A DNA stretch of 64,000 nt from an uncultured Burkholderiales bacterium (GCA_945952065.1 CAMFGY010000012.1:1-64000); one strand, 5' to 3'; counted from the first letter of the stretch, positions 37,024 through 46,818 are shown. The notes: generated by a model from the sequence alone, not told the origin. Program-made: numbers and translations.

Positions 37024-39219
37024 TTGTGCAGATGTGATGCCGCAAAGCTTGCCAAGTCTTGGTGCCTGCTGAGTGCGCCTCTGGCTCAGCTGGTTCGGCT
37101 TGGCATGTTGATGCTTGTTTGCTGGGGACTGCTCCCGGCGGCAAGCTGGGCGCAAGCCGATGCACAAGGCAGCGTCTTCGAGTCTCCCGCTCCCTCCACG
37201 GCGAGTGCCAGCTTGCAACACCAAGAAGCCGAACTCGCCCTCAGCGCCTGGAGCCTGGCGGATCTGGACGCCTGGCGCGCCGCCTTGCGGCGCATGGAAC
37301 TGCCTGATGCGGGTCTTCATCCACAGGCTCACCGCTTGCCCAGCCAACTGATGCCGCCGCAGCAGCCCGAAGCTTGGCGTGTGGTTCGCTTGCCGGATTT
37401 GCAGCCCGCCGACGCCGCGCCAGCCCGTGATGGCGCCCGTGTGCCGAGCGAAAGCGCCGCGCCCATTCAGATGCGTTGGTACCGGTTTCGCTATGCGCCT
37501 GAAGGCCCGTGGCCCACCAGCGTGGCGCTTTACCTGCCGCGCCTCTTGGGCCTGGGAGCGGCGGTCTTGGTGCGCACCGAAGACGGCTGGCAGCCTGTGT
37601 TTGACAACCAGACCGCCGCCAAAGAGCAATGGGTGCGGCCTTTTTGGGCCCTGATTCCATCGGCCCTGATCGATGCCTCACGCGCGCGAGGCTTGGAGAT
37701 CGTTTTGGCCCTGCCCGTCGTGGCGCAGCAGCCTTTTTCGGTGCCCAGCGCCTATTTGGGGGCCAAAGAAGAAATAGAGCCGCTGCAGCGACGCCGTTGG
37801 ACCCTGCAAATCGGTGTGCCGCAGGCGCTGGGGCTGATGCTGGTGGTGCTGGGCTTTTTCTCGCTGTCTTTGTGGCTGCGCAAGCGCGACGAGCCCGCCT
37901 ATTTGTTGTTTGCCTTGCTGACCCAAGCCTGGCTGCTGCGCAATTTGCATTACCACTTGGAGGTGCCGCGCAGCGAATGGGGCGAAGCCTGGTTTTGGTG
38001 GATGAGCAATGCAGCCCTGTCCTGGGTTTTGCTATTGGTCTTTTTATTCGCCTTGCGTCACTCTCGGCAGCGCTTCCGGGGCGTGGAGCGTGCTGTGTTG
38101 GCCGTGGTCTTGCTCTGCAGTGTCGTGACCCTGCCTTGGTGGCATGTGAGCACGGCGGTGCCGGTGTTGCAGCATGTGTTCAATGCGGGCTTGGGGCTGG
38201 GCTGCGCCTTGTTTTTGTTGGCTTTGGCCTGGCCTGGGCCATGGCCGGCCGCCTGGTTCAAAGGCGGGGAGCTTCCCGCGCCGCAAGAGGGCGCGGCTGC
38301 CTCGGGCAGGGTGGAGTCGCGGGTGATTGTTGTGAGTCTGTGGGTTTGTGTGCTGCTGGGCCTGCATGATTTGATGTTGATGGCGGGCTGGGCTTGGCCT
38401 GAGCACCTCTATGTCTTGCCCTATGCCACCTTGATCTCGGTGGCCACCTTTCTTTACGCGGTGCAGCGCCGTTTCCTCGGTGCCATGAACGAGGTCGAGT
38501 CTTTGAACCAAGCCCTGGGCGAGCGGCTGGCACAGCAAAGCCGCGAGTTGACGGCCCAATACGAAAAGCTGCGCGAGGCCGAGCGCCAGCAAGCCCTGCT
38601 GCTGGAGCGTCAGCGCCTGATGCAGGATATGCACGACGGTTTGGGCTCGGCCTTGCTGTCGGCCATGGTGGCGGTTGAGCAAGGCAGCATGGACCAAGAC
38701 AAGGTGGTCGAAGTCTTGCGCGAATGCGTGGATGACCTGCGTTTGGTGATCGACTCCTTGGAACCGGTGGCGCACGACCTGGTGGCCCTTTTGGCCACCA
38801 TGCGCTATCGCTTGGGCAAGCGCTTGCAAGCCGGGGGGCTGATGCTGGAATGGGATGTGCAAGACCTGCCCATGCTGGATTGGTTGGAGCCCCCGGACGC
38901 GCTGCATGTGCTGCGTTTGATGCAAGAAGCGCTCAGCAATGTGCTCAAGCATGCCCGTGCCACCCGTGCACGCATGGTGACCCGCAACCATGGGCACTAT
39001 GTCGAGATCCGCGTGGAAGATGATGGCGACGGTTTTGATCCCGCCCAAGCGCCCAAAGGCCGAGGCCTGAAAAGCCAGCAGCGGCGTGCGCAACGCCTGG
39101 GCGGTGTGGTGCGCATCGACTCCAGCCCTGGCCAGGGCACGCGCCTGAGCCTGCGCTTGCCGGTCAAACGGGCACAAGCCCCAGGGCAGCAAGAAGCTGC
39201 CGAATCGCGGACAATTTGA
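37024..39219 (+). CDS. NarL-type sensor histidine kinase with 7TM-like sensor, between ftsZ and lpxC
   Basis: The 731-residue product has a signal-type hydrophobic start ([17 protein letters not shown]), a periplasmic domain (about 50-260) with a WYRFRY strand recalling 7TMR-DISM extracellular domains, about seven membrane helices (about 270-490), a coiled coil, a HisKA_3 box [16 protein letters not shown] with His537, and a HATPase with [21 protein letters not shown] and [16 protein letters not shown]. This is the NarX/DesK-type kinase fold, which normally pairs with a LuxR-type regulator; none is adjacent. The start is uncertain: TTG at 37024 or ATG at 37105, the latter giving a neater signal peptide. 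Only five bases separate its stop from lpxC, suggesting cotranscription. Confidence 0.88.
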   Translation: MCRCDAAKLAKSWCLLSAPLAQLVRLGMLMLVCWGLLPAASWAQADAQGSVFESPAPSTASASLQHQEAELALSAWSLADLDAWRAALRRMELPDAGLHPQAHRLPSQLMPPQQPEAWRVVRLPDLQPADAAPARDGARVPSESAAPIQMRWYRFRYAPEGPWPTSVALYLPRLLGLGAAVLVRTEDGWQPVFDNQTAAKEQWVRPFWALIPSALIDASRARGLEIVLALPVVAQQPFSVPSAYLGAKEEIEPLQRRRWTLQIGVPQALGLMLVVLGFFSLSLWLRKRDEPAYLLFALLTQAWLLRNLHYHLEVPRSEWGEAWFWWMSNAALSWVLLLVFLFALRHSRQRFRGVERAVLAVVLLCSVVTLPWWHVSTAVPVLQHVFNAGLGLGCALFLLALAWPGPWPAAWFKGGELPAPQEGAAASGRVESRVIVVSLWVCVLLGLHDLMLMAGWAWPEHLYVLPYATLISVATFLYAVQRRFLGAMNEVESLNQALGERLAQQSRELTAQYEKLREAERQQALLLERQRLMQDMHDGLGSALLSAMVAVEQGSMDQDKVVEVLRECVDDLRLVIDSLEPVAHDLVALLATMRYRLGKRLQAGGLMLEWDVQDLPMLDWLEPPDALHVLRLMQEALSNVLKHARATRARMVTRNHGHYVEIRVEDDGDGFDPAQAPKGRGLKSQQRRAQRLGGVVRIDSSPGQGTRLSLRLPVKRAQAPGQQEAAESRTI

Positions 39220-39224
39220 GCCCT

Positions 39225-40160
39225 ATGCTGCAACAAAGAACTCTGAAGTCCCTGACCAAAGCGGTGGGCGTGGGCATCCACAGTGGTCAACGGGTTGAAA
39301 TGACGCTGCGGCCCGCGCCAGCCAATACCGGCATCGTGTTCCGTCGCGTGGACCTGAACACCCCCGTGGACATTCCGGTGCGCGCCGATACCGTTTGCGA
39401 CACCCGCATGGCGACCACCGTCAGCCCAGGGGGTGACCCCGGCGGCCCCAAGGTGCAGACCATCGAACATTTGCTGTCCGCTTGTGCAGGTCTGGGCCTG
39501 GACAACCTTTATGTGGACATCAATGCCGATGAAGTGCCCATCTTGGACGGCTCGGCCGCCAGCTTTGTTTACCTGCTGCAAAGCGCCGGCATTGAGTTGC
39601 AAAAAGCGCCCAAGAAGTTCTTGCGGGTGAAAAAGACAGTGGAAGTGCGCCAAGGTGAGGGCAAGCGGCTGATGTGGGCCAAGCTCGCCCCGCACCATGG
39701 CTACACCCTGAGTTTCGAGATCGAGTTCGACAACCCCGCGGTGTCGGCCACCGGCCAGCAATATGTGTTTGACATGGGCAGCGGCCAGTACAAGCGTGAA
39801 ATCGCACGGGCCCGCACCTTTGGCATGACCAGCGATATCGAGCTGATGCGCTCACGCGGGCTGACGCTGGGGGGCTCCATGGACAACGCCATCGTGGTGG
39901 ATGACTACCGGGTGCTGAATGCCGACGGCTTGCGCTACGACGACGAGTTCGTCAAGCACAAGATTCTCGACGCCATCGGCGATATGCAGGTGGCGGGCTA
40001 TCCGCTGCTGGCCGCCTATACCTCGTTCAAGGGCGGTCACGCGCTCAACAACAAACTCCTGCGCGCCTTGTTGGCCGACGAGACGGCTTATGACATCGTC
40101 AGCTTCGACAAAGAAGCCGATGCGCCAGCGGGTTTTGCGCAGCTGGCACCGGCTTGGTAG
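39225..40160 (+). CDS. lpxC: UDP-3-O-acyl-GlcNAc deacetylase LpxC
   Basis: LpxC is the zinc enzyme for the committed step of lipid A synthesis. The 311-residue product has [19 protein letters not shown], the zinc ligands His82 in TIEHLLSA, His245 and Asp249 in [10 protein letters not shown], the acid/base His272 in [10 protein letters not shown], and [15 protein letters not shown] at 39225 is chosen over the TTG at 39216, which would overlap the kinase stop. In most relatives it follows ftsZ directly; here a sensor kinase lies between. Confidence 0.96.
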   Translation: MLQQRTLKSLTKAVGVGIHSGQRVEMTLRPAPANTGIVFRRVDLNTPVDIPVRADTVCDTRMATTVSPGGDPGGPKVQTIEHLLSACAGLGLDNLYVDINADEVPILDGSAASFVYLLQSAGIELQKAPKKFLRVKKTVEVRQGEGKRLMWAKLAPHHGYTLSFEIEFDNPAVSATGQQYVFDMGSGQYKREIARARTFGMTSDIELMRSRGLTLGGSMDNAIVVDDYRVLNADGLRYDDEFVKHKILDAIGDMQVAGYPLLAAYTSFKGGHALNNKLLRALLADETAYDIVSFDKEADAPAGFAQLAPAW

Positions 40161-40208
40161 TGAGCGCTGCCCCGGCTTGTTTGTTGGATTGATTGAGGGA
40201 AGGCGGCA

Positions 40209-40394
40209 ATGCTGATTTTTCGTTTGGTCGTGGGCCTGCTCTTGTTCGCGGGCGTGCTTTGCTTTGCGCTCTATATCGGCAGCGGCCAAGTGATTTGGCG
40301 ACGCCGCGGCCTGCTCATCGTTAAATGGACGGTGTTGGCTGCCTTGGGCTTTTTTGCGGTGCTGATTCTTGAGCGACTGGCGATGATGCTTTGA
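40209..40394 (+). CDS. Small two-helix inner membrane protein
   Basis: The 61-residue product has two hydrophobic helices (about 3-24 and 38-56) linked by a basic IWRRRGLLIVK loop. Small proteins like this are common next to lpxC in Burkholderiales, but no function is known to me. It starts with ATG at 40209, with AGGGAAGG upstream, and lies 48 bp after lpxC, so the two are probably cotranscribed. Confidence 0.72.
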   Translation: MLIFRLVVGLLLFAGVLCFALYIGSGQVIWRRRGLLIVKWTVLAALGFFAVLILERLAMML

Positions 40395-40453
40395 GCTTTA
40401 GCAACACCTAGAACCGCAATGTCTCCGCCTTGGTGCGGGGTCATGCTCATGCT

Positions 40454-40476
40454 AACCTCAGTTTCAAACTGAGGTT
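40454..40476. promoter_or_regulatory. Perfect 23-bp palindrome upstream of a PEP-CTERM gene
   Basis: Eleven-base arms AACCTCAGTTT and AAACTGAGGTT flank a single C. It is centred 107 bp before the ATG at 40572. No T-run follows in either direction, so an operator, or a hairpin in the mRNA leader, is more likely than a terminator. Confidence 0.5.
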
Positions 40477-40571
40477 TGAAGCAAATTGGGGGGCGCCGTT
40501 TGGCAGCTCGTTGCCTCCAGAGCTTCAGCCCTCGACTTGAGACGCAAAACAAACCCGGGGAGCCTTTTGGC

Positions 40572-41483
40572 ATGAGACATTGCAAACATCTGACTTTCAC
40601 CGTCCTGGCTTGGGCCGCTTGGCTTGTGGCCGCGCCCGCCGTGCAGGCCAACCCCAGTTTGGCTGCCAGCTCGAACGCCCAGGCGGGTGGCGTGGCGGCC
40701 AGCCCCAGCTCGGGTGCTGATGCCGACTTTGCCTACAGCAGCAGCTGGATCAGCAACAGCGACGGTTCAGCCCAGTCCAGCGGATTTGCCCGGTCCAATG
40801 GTTCCTATGCGGTGTCCAGCCAGGCGACGGGATCGGCCAATGCCAGCGCCCATGCGGGCTTCAGCTACAGCCTGCTGAATGACACGGGAGCCGCGCAAAT
40901 CTATTCGCTGCATTTCAAGATTTACGGCGGCTATATCGGCGCCTACTTGGCCGAAGGTGAGAGCTTCTCGGACGGTGAATTCATTCGCAGTGACTACCTC
41001 GCCAGCATCGGATTGAATGGCGACAAAGTCTTCAGCAGCAGCGCTTCGATTCGTGGCGACAAGAACGGATTCAGCATGAGCCACGACGGCGTGCGCTTGA
41101 ATCCCGGCCATGACGGCGCAGACGGCGAGTACTTCTGGAACTACCTCTACGTCGATATGGAGCGCACCCTGGCGGCCGGCGAAAGCCTCAATATCGTGGC
41201 GCAACTGGACATCAGCTCGTTCGCCCAAGTGGGCGCCGCGTCCAATGGCTGTGCTGAGCCGCCCACGGGGCAGACCGCGCTCTCTACGACGACCGGCGAG
41301 TGCTACAAGGCGCAAGCCCGCGGTTTTTATGGCGACCCCTTCATTGCCAATGGCGAGGGCGCGCCGGGCTTCACCTACACCTTGAGCCCTGCCCAGCAGC
41401 AAGTGCCCGAGCCTGCAAGCCTGGCCTTGGTGTTCTTGAGTCTGGGGCTGGCTTGGGCGGGTACCAAGGCGCGCAAGGCCTGA
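40572..41483 (+). CDS. PEP-CTERM sorted exported protein
   Basis: The 303-residue product has a signal peptide (LTFTVLAWAAWLVAAPAVQA), a Ser/Ala/Asn/Gly-rich N-terminal part (about 22-130) and a C-terminal sorting signal: VPEPASLALVFLSLGLAW followed by the basic KARKA tail. Exosortase cuts such proteins near the P-E-P motif and transfers them to the cell surface. No exosortase is in the window. GGGGAG nine bases before the ATG at 40572 fixes the start; the frame is open back to 40476. The middle domain is unrecognised. Confidence 0.85.
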   Translation: MRHCKHLTFTVLAWAAWLVAAPAVQANPSLAASSNAQAGGVAASPSSGADADFAYSSSWISNSDGSAQSSGFARSNGSYAVSSQATGSANASAHAGFSYSLLNDTGAAQIYSLHFKIYGGYIGAYLAEGESFSDGEFIRSDYLASIGLNGDKVFSSSASIRGDKNGFSMSHDGVRLNPGHDGADGEYFWNYLYVDMERTLAAGESLNIVAQLDISSFAQVGAASNGCAEPPTGQTALSTTTGECYKAQARGFYGDPFIANGEGAPGFTYTLSPAQQQVPEPASLALVFLSLGLAWAGTKARKA

Positions 41484-41532
41484 AAAAATAGAGTCCAGCC
41501 CCAAGCCCGGCTGAGTGTGCGGGCAGGGCTGG
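41484..41532 (-). terminator. Terminator between convergent genes
   Basis: CCAGCCC (41495-41501) pairs with GGGCTGG (41526-41532) and inner GCCCG with CGGGC. Read on the minus strand the hairpin is followed by TATTTTTT, making it a good terminator for the Sel1-like gene. It may also slow + strand transcription. Confidence 0.72.
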
Positions 41533-41539
41533 CTGTGCC

Positions 41540-42631
41540 TCAGATTGCTTTCAAGGTTTGCGCCGTCAGCTTCTCCTGGCGGCGCTGTTCTTGGGCCAAG
41601 GACTGCTCGCGCATGGCGGTGACACGTGCGGGCAGTTGGTAGCTCAGCAGCATTTCATTGGGCCCGTCGCGGCGCAACTCAATCTCGATGCCTTCACGGG
41701 TGCGCCACAGGCTGGGTAGATTGGTCTCGGCATTGCGCTGCTGCGCTTCACCATACTTTTTGCGCAGACTCTCAATGATGCGTTGCTGGGTTTGCGCCAG
41801 TGCGGCCGTGTCTTGGTTGTTGAAGCGGTAGGTGAGCATGGCCGGTTTGAGCAGATAAGAAGGCAGCTCGCGCACATAGTGCAGGCTCATCAGTTTGGCG
41901 CCGGGCAGCAAATCGCCCAGATTGAACAGCTCGCGCTCACTGCCTAGTTTGTCTTCTTGCTCGCGAAGTCCCAGGGTCTTCAGGGCCTGGCGCAGCTCGC
42001 CGCGGTTCATGCAGAACAGCGGCAGATCGAACATCTGCACCTTGGTGCTCTCGCGGCATTGTTTGTCTTGCTGAAGGCTGTCCAGCAGCAAAGCCGCTTT
42101 GTCCACGCCACCTTTTTGAGCGTTTTGCAGCAGCTGGCCAATCTGGTCCTGGCCGAGAGTCTGGTTGCCATAGCCGTTCAGGCTGTGAAAGGCCCAGATC
42201 ATTTGCCCCAAGGGGTCTTTCAGCTTGGCCGCTTGTTCGGCGTACTTTGCGCTGAGGACTTGATCGCTCGCACCGCGCCCCTCGCGCAACATGCTGGCCA
42301 CGGCCATGCTGGCATAGGCCTTGGCCGCGAGACTCTCGATTTGGGTGAAGCTTTGGCACAGGTCCACGGCCTGATCAAAGCGACGTTCGCGCACGGCTTT
42401 TTCGCACACATTGGCGTAGCGCTGCAGTGCTTCTTCGGCGCTCTCTGCGCGAGCGGCGCTGGCCGCTGCTGGTGCGCTCAACAAGGCATTGCTGCTGGGC
42501 GAGGTGGTGCTCGACGAGGCTTTGGCTTGTTTGACCCAAATCACGGCAGCCGCAATGCAAATCACGGTGCCTGTGGCGATTGCAATCGGCAGGGCCAGCT
42601 TGCCGAATTGATGCCTTTGCTCTGGTCTCAT
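41540..42631 (-). CDS. Membrane-anchored protein with Sel1-like repeats, unknown function
   Basis: The 363-residue product has an N-terminal membrane anchor (about 11-32, LALPIAIATGTVICIAAAVIW), a Ser/Ala linker, and helical repeats (about 65-195) of the Sel1/TPR type: SAEEALQRYANVCEKAV..., MAVASMLREGRGAS..., QMIWAFHSLNGYGN. The last third (about 215-345) is unrecognised. Sel1 repeats bind partner proteins; what this one binds cannot be said. ATG at 42631 is chosen because the upstream part of the open frame (to 42721) is not protein-like. Confidence 0.65.
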   Translation of the reverse strand: MRPEQRHQFGKLALPIAIATGTVICIAAAVIWVKQAKASSSTTSPSSNALLSAPAAASAARAESAEEALQRYANVCEKAVRERRFDQAVDLCQSFTQIESLAAKAYASMAVASMLREGRGASDQVLSAKYAEQAAKLKDPLGQMIWAFHSLNGYGNQTLGQDQIGQLLQNAQKGGVDKAALLLDSLQQDKQCRESTKVQMFDLPLFCMNRGELRQALKTLGLREQEDKLGSERELFNLGDLLPGAKLMSLHYVRELPSYLLKPAMLTYRFNNQDTAALAQTQQRIIESLRKKYGEAQQRNAETNLPSLWRTREGIEIELRRDGPNEMLLSYQLPARVTAMREQSLAQEQRRQEKLTAQTLKAI

Positions 42632-42809
42632 GGCGCGATCCGTACAAGTTTTTGTCAGAGCCCGGACTGTCGCAGCGCATGGTGACGCAGCCATGAAGCG
42701 AGGCCCGGCGATGCAGACCATACGGACTATGGCGCCTGTGCCTCGGCAGGGGCTGGGTGGCGCAGAGTGCGCAGCGCCAGCAGCGCGGGCGCGCGCGCTG
42801 AACCTGCCC

Positions 42810-44585
42810 TCAGGCCTCCAGCGCTTGCAAGGCCACCAAGCGTTGGTAAATGCCGTTCTCCAGCGTCATCAATTCTTCATGAGATCCGCGTTCACTCAAA
42901 TGACCGTGGTTCAAGACAATGATCTGATCGGCGTCGCGGATGGTGGAGAGCCGGTGGGCAATTGCGACCACCGTCACCTGGCCTCGCAGCGACTGCAAGG
43001 CTTCGCTGACTTTTTGCTCGGTGGCGCTGTCGATATTGGCGGTGGCCTCGTCCAGGAACAAGATGCGCGGTGAACCCGCCAAGGCGCGGGCCATGGCGAT
43101 CAGCTGCTTTTGCCCGGTGGAAACACGCGCGCCGCCTTCGCCGAGCAAAGTCTCATAACCCTGAGGCAGTGCGGACAAAAAGTCGTCGATGCGCGCTGCC
43201 CGCGCCGCGGTGCGGATTTGCTCCAGGCTGATGTTGCGGCCCATGGCGATGTTCTCGGCAGCGCTGGCGGCCATCAGATAGGGCTCTTGCGGCACCAGGC
43301 CGACCGCGGCGCGAAAGGCCTCGTCCGGCAGGCGCGACAGTGCATGGCCATCCATGCGGATGCTGCCTTGCTGCGCCGCATAAAAGCGCAGGAGCAAAGA
43401 GAGCAGAGTGGATTTGCCGCTGCCGGTGTGGCCGACGATGCCGACAAATTGGCCGGCCGGGATGTCCAGACTCAAATCCTTCAAGACCGGCTTGTCGGGG
43501 TCATAGCCAAAACTCAGCGACTCGATCTGGATATGGCCGGCTGTCACGGCCAAGCCGGTCTCGGTGCTGCTGACCGGCGCGGCTTCTTGCAAAAGGCTGC
43601 GCACGCGCGAGGCCGCCACCATGGACTGCTGCAACTGCCCAAACTGCATGGTGATTTGAATCAAGGGCTCCACCACCCGCGAGATGTAGCTGAGAAAGGC
43701 GAACAACAAGCCCACCTCTACGCCCGACATTTCGCGGCGCCCAAAGCCGTAAATCACGGTCACGAGCAACAAGACATTGAGCAGGTCCAGCGCCGGCCGC
43801 AAGAGCCAGGCGTTGGCGCTGAGTTCGGCCACGCGGGCCTTCAGGTGCTCGCCGTTGGTGCGCTCAAAGCGCTGCGCAAAGCGCGGCGCAGCACCGGCGG
43901 CTTGCAGCATGGCCATGCCGGCCATGCTCTCGGCCATTTGCGCATTGATCTCGCTGCGCAGTTGGCGGGCGCGCGCCACCGCGGGTGCGCTCAAACGCTG
44001 GTAGAGCGCAATGATCAAGAACATGGCCGGCACCAGCATGGCCACGATCAGCATCAGCCGCCAGTCCAGCCAGGCCATGGCAATCAAAGAGCCGATGACG
44101 ACGATGCTGGAGTCCAGCATCACATACAGCACCTGGCGGTACAAGGTGTTGACCGCCTCGCTGTCATTGGTGACGCGGCTGACCAGTTGGCCGGTGATGG
44201 CCTTGTCAAAAAACGCCATCGGCAGTGCCAGCACATGGGCATAGACCTGCTCACGCAGGCGCAGCACCGAGCGCCGGGCCACGCCAGCCATGCGCGAGAG
44301 TTGCGCAAAGCGAATCCAGCTGGCGCTCCAGCCACACAGCAGCAGGGCCAGCAAGAGGGCACCCATGGCCTGCACATCAAACTGGCGCGGCTGCAAATAG
44401 TGGTCGATGAAGTGTTTGCTGATGATGGGACCCAGCGCCTCGATCCCGGCGGCCAGCAAGAGCCAGAACACGCCGCGCAATAGCGTGGGCTTCTCCGGCG
44501 CTGCGGCCGCCATCAAAAGCCCGACCGAGGCCCAGGGTCGCTCCAGCACAGTGGCTTGCTGGGTCGTTTGTTCAGAGCTCGGCAT
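42810..44585 (-). CDS. ABC exporter half-transporter, MdlB-like
   Basis: The 591-residue protein joins a six-helix type IV exporter domain (about 20-310) to an ATPase. ATP motifs are Walker A GHTGSGKST, the Q-loop GLVPQEPYLMA, the signature STGQKQL (a variant, with T-G-Q-K in place of S-G-G-Q), and Walker B ILFLDEATANID. Its start overlaps the end of the partner gene by 14 bases, so the two form a heterodimer of the MdlA/MdlB (SmdAB) type. Substrates of this class are poorly known. Confidence 0.88.
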   Translation of the reverse strand: MPSSEQTTQQATVLERPWASVGLLMAAAAPEKPTLLRGVFWLLLAAGIEALGPIISKHFIDHYLQPRQFDVQAMGALLLALLLCGWSASWIRFAQLSRMAGVARRSVLRLREQVYAHVLALPMAFFDKAITGQLVSRVTNDSEAVNTLYRQVLYVMLDSSIVVIGSLIAMAWLDWRLMLIVAMLVPAMFLIIALYQRLSAPAVARARQLRSEINAQMAESMAGMAMLQAAGAAPRFAQRFERTNGEHLKARVAELSANAWLLRPALDLLNVLLLVTVIYGFGRREMSGVEVGLLFAFLSYISRVVEPLIQITMQFGQLQQSMVAASRVRSLLQEAAPVSSTETGLAVTAGHIQIESLSFGYDPDKPVLKDLSLDIPAGQFVGIVGHTGSGKSTLLSLLLRFYAAQQGSIRMDGHALSRLPDEAFRAAVGLVPQEPYLMAASAAENIAMGRNISLEQIRTAARAARIDDFLSALPQGYETLLGEGGARVSTGQKQLIAMARALAGSPRILFLDEATANIDSATEQKVSEALQSLRGQVTVVAIAHRLSTIRDADQIIVLNHGHLSERGSHEELMTLENGIYQRLVALQALEA

Positions 44586-46329
44586 CGATGCTGGCCTCCA
44601 GTTGTTGATAGCGCCATTGGCTGGCGTACCAGCCGCCTTCTCGGGCCAGCAGCTCGGCATGGCTGCCTTGCTCGGTGATGCGGCCGTCTTGCAAGACGAT
44701 GATGTGGTCGGCCTCCATGACCGCGCTGAGCCGGTGGCTGACGATCAAGCTGCTGCGCTCCGGGCGGCTGCGGCGCAACTCGCGCAGGTGCTCAAGAATC
44801 TGCGTTTCGGTGCCGGTGTCCACCGCGGAGAGCGCATCGTCCAGCAGCAGCAGCGGCGCATCGGACAAAAGCGCGCGGGCGATGGCCACGCGCTGCCGCT
44901 GGCCGCCCGACAAAGTGACGCCGCGCTCGCCAATCTCGGTGGCATAACCCTGCGGCAGGCGCAGGATGTCCTCGTGCACCGAGGCCATTTGCGCGGCCGC
45001 TTGCACCTCGGCCGCGCTGGCGCCGGGCTTGGCCAAGGCAATGTTCTCGGCAATCGAGGCTGAGAACAAAAAAGGCTCCTGCGGCACCCAGGCCAGCCCC
45101 AGGCGCAGCGCTTGCAAGCTCAGCTCGGGCAAGGCCCGCCCGCCAATGCAGACCTGCCCTTGCTGCGGTTCGAACTGGCGCAACAAAAGCCGCAGCACCG
45201 TGGACTTGCCCGCCCCGGTGGGCCCCACCAGACCCAGAGTCTGACCGGGCCGCACTTGCAAGTTGATTTGGTCCAGCGCGCGGCGCTGGGCTTCGGGATA
45301 AGAGAAGCTCACCTGTTCAAAAGCCACCTCGGCCTGCGCCGGCAAGGGCTGCTGGCCGCTGTCGATCAGCGTCAAGGGCGCGTCGAGCACCGGGGCCAGG
45401 CGGTCCCAGGCCGCGCGGCCGCGTTCCAGCAGCGAGAGCACCCAGCCGGCCGCAAACATCGGCCAAATCAGCTGACCCAGATACATGGTGAAGGCGGTGA
45501 GCTGGCCGATGCTGAGCTCTTGGCGCGCCACCAGCCAGCCGCCCAGGCCCAGGGCAATCGTCATTGCAGCGCTCAGGGTCATGCCCACGGCGGGCTCGAA
45601 GGCCGCCTCCCAGCGTTGGGCGCGGAAGCTGGCTTCGCCGGCGCTGTCGGCTAACTCGCTGAATTGACGGGTATTGCGCGGCACCAGACCCAGGGCGCGC
45701 AGGGTCCGCACGCCGGCCAGGCCTTCTTGCACATGCTGGTTCAGCGTGGAAAAGCGCGACAGCGAACTCTGCCAGGCCAGATGCACCTGGTTGGAGATGC
45801 GCCAAAAGGCGAAGGCCATGAAGGGAAAGGGAATCAGCGCCGCCAGGCCCAGCCGCCAGTCGATGCCCAGCGTCATCATGCTGAGCACCAGAATCAAGGT
45901 CAGCGAGCCGTCAAAGGCCGCCAGCAAGGCCTCACCGGCCGCCATCTCCACCGCATCGATATCGTTGGTGGCCAGGGCCATCAAGTCACCCGTGCGCTTG
46001 CTTTGAAAGAACACCGGGCCTTGCAGGGTCAGGCCTTGATAGAGCCGGGTGCGCAACTCCTGGCCCAAGCGGTAAGCGGCCGCGAACAGGGCCAGGCGCC
46101 AACCCACACGCAGCAGATAGATCGCCAGCCCGCAGGCCACCAGCAAGCCCAGCTCTTGCAGCAGGGCGGGGCCCCGCAAGGCCCCAGCCACCAGCCCGTC
46201 CACGACATGACCGACCTGACGCGGAATCCACACGGTCAGCAGCGCAATGCTGGCGAGCATGACGGCGGCGCAGGCATAGGCCTTCCAGTGTCGGCGCACA
46301 AAGCCGACAAGCAGTTGGTTCAGGGTCAT
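44572..46329 (-). CDS. ABC exporter half-transporter, MdlA-like
   Basis: The 585-residue partner has six membrane helices (about 15-300, including RTGDLMALATNDIDAVEMAAG) and an ATPase with Walker A GPTGAGKST, Q-loop VPQEPFLFS, a canonical signature LSGGQRQR and Walker B LLLLDDALSAVD. The Walker B glutamate is replaced by Asp (L-L-D-D), whereas the partner has D-E, so one of the two sites is likely degenerate, as common in heterodimeric exporters. ATG at 46329 is chosen; the open frame upstream to 46482 is not family-like. Confidence 0.88.
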   Translation of the reverse strand: MTLNQLLVGFVRRHWKAYACAAVMLASIALLTVWIPRQVGHVVDGLVAGALRGPALLQELGLLVACGLAIYLLRVGWRLALFAAAYRLGQELRTRLYQGLTLQGPVFFQSKRTGDLMALATNDIDAVEMAAGEALLAAFDGSLTLILVLSMMTLGIDWRLGLAALIPFPFMAFAFWRISNQVHLAWQSSLSRFSTLNQHVQEGLAGVRTLRALGLVPRNTRQFSELADSAGEASFRAQRWEAAFEPAVGMTLSAAMTIALGLGGWLVARQELSIGQLTAFTMYLGQLIWPMFAAGWVLSLLERGRAAWDRLAPVLDAPLTLIDSGQQPLPAQAEVAFEQVSFSYPEAQRRALDQINLQVRPGQTLGLVGPTGAGKSTVLRLLLRQFEPQQGQVCIGGRALPELSLQALRLGLAWVPQEPFLFSASIAENIALAKPGASAAEVQAAAQMASVHEDILRLPQGYATEIGERGVTLSGGQRQRVAIARALLSDAPLLLLDDALSAVDTGTETQILEHLRELRRSRPERSSLIVSHRLSAVMEADHIIVLQDGRITEQGSHAELLAREGGWYASQWRYQQLEASIDAEL

Positions 46330-46818
46330 GGGGCTTGTGAGGAGATGTGCCGAGCCAGCCGGCCAAGAAAGGCGTCTGATTCTAAGGAAGGTCTGCAACC
46401 GACGCTGGGCCGCTGGGACAAAGGTGCGAGTGCCGAACAAGGCGCGCAGGCCTGTGCAGTTTTGGCCTAGGTGTTTGCCCATGGCGGCAAGCCGGGTCCG
46501 GCGACGCCACCGGCAGGATCGGCCTCGATATGTCTCAAATTGAATCGATGTTTGTGCCTTGATGCCAATGGATCATGGGTAAACCCTTGCACTTGCCGCC
46601 AAGCGCCCTGGGGCAAGTGCTAACCCCCCGCAAATGCGGTGGCTCAAGCTGTCACATTTTCTCGATAGCATTTGCCGCAACGGGTCGCTGAGCAAGGCGA
46701 TAGTGGGGAGGTGCAAACGTTTGCCGCCCGCCAAGCGCTGCTTGCTGAATAGGTCCGGTATTGCGTCAAGCCTGTCCTGTTTCAGGATCTCAACCATCCT
46801 TTCCTTTTTGGAACCAGC
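46330..46818. other. Divergent intergenic region between ABC exporter and nuclease
   Basis: About 490 bp with no convincing gene. It contains an inverted repeat GCACTTGCC / GGCAAGTGC (46589-46620), the palindrome at 46713-46724, and presumably promoters for both divergent transcripts. A CTGTCAC at 46649 has no matching second heptamer. Confidence 0.5.
46713..46724. promoter_or_regulatory. LacI/PurR-type palindrome GCAAACGTTTGC
   Basis: Perfect 12-bp palindrome with central CG, identical to the core of the gammaproteobacterial PurR operator. It lies 95 bp before the nuclease start. The cognate regulator in this organism is not in the window. Confidence 0.5.

Noticed and set aside
40420-40455. 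Sigma-54-type GG...GC promoter before the PEP-CTERM gene
   Set aside because: The distance between GG and GC is 11 and not 10 bases and the -12 element is poor.
43110-44483. A ~450-codon open frame opposite the MdlB-like ABC gene
   Set aside because: Antisense shadow; the ABC motifs on the minus strand are complete.
46649-46666. CTGTCAC followed by AT-rich spacer upstream of the nuclease, possible Pho-box
   Set aside because: The second heptamer (TCTCGAT) matches the consensus at only two of seven bases, so it is not a Pho-box by itself.
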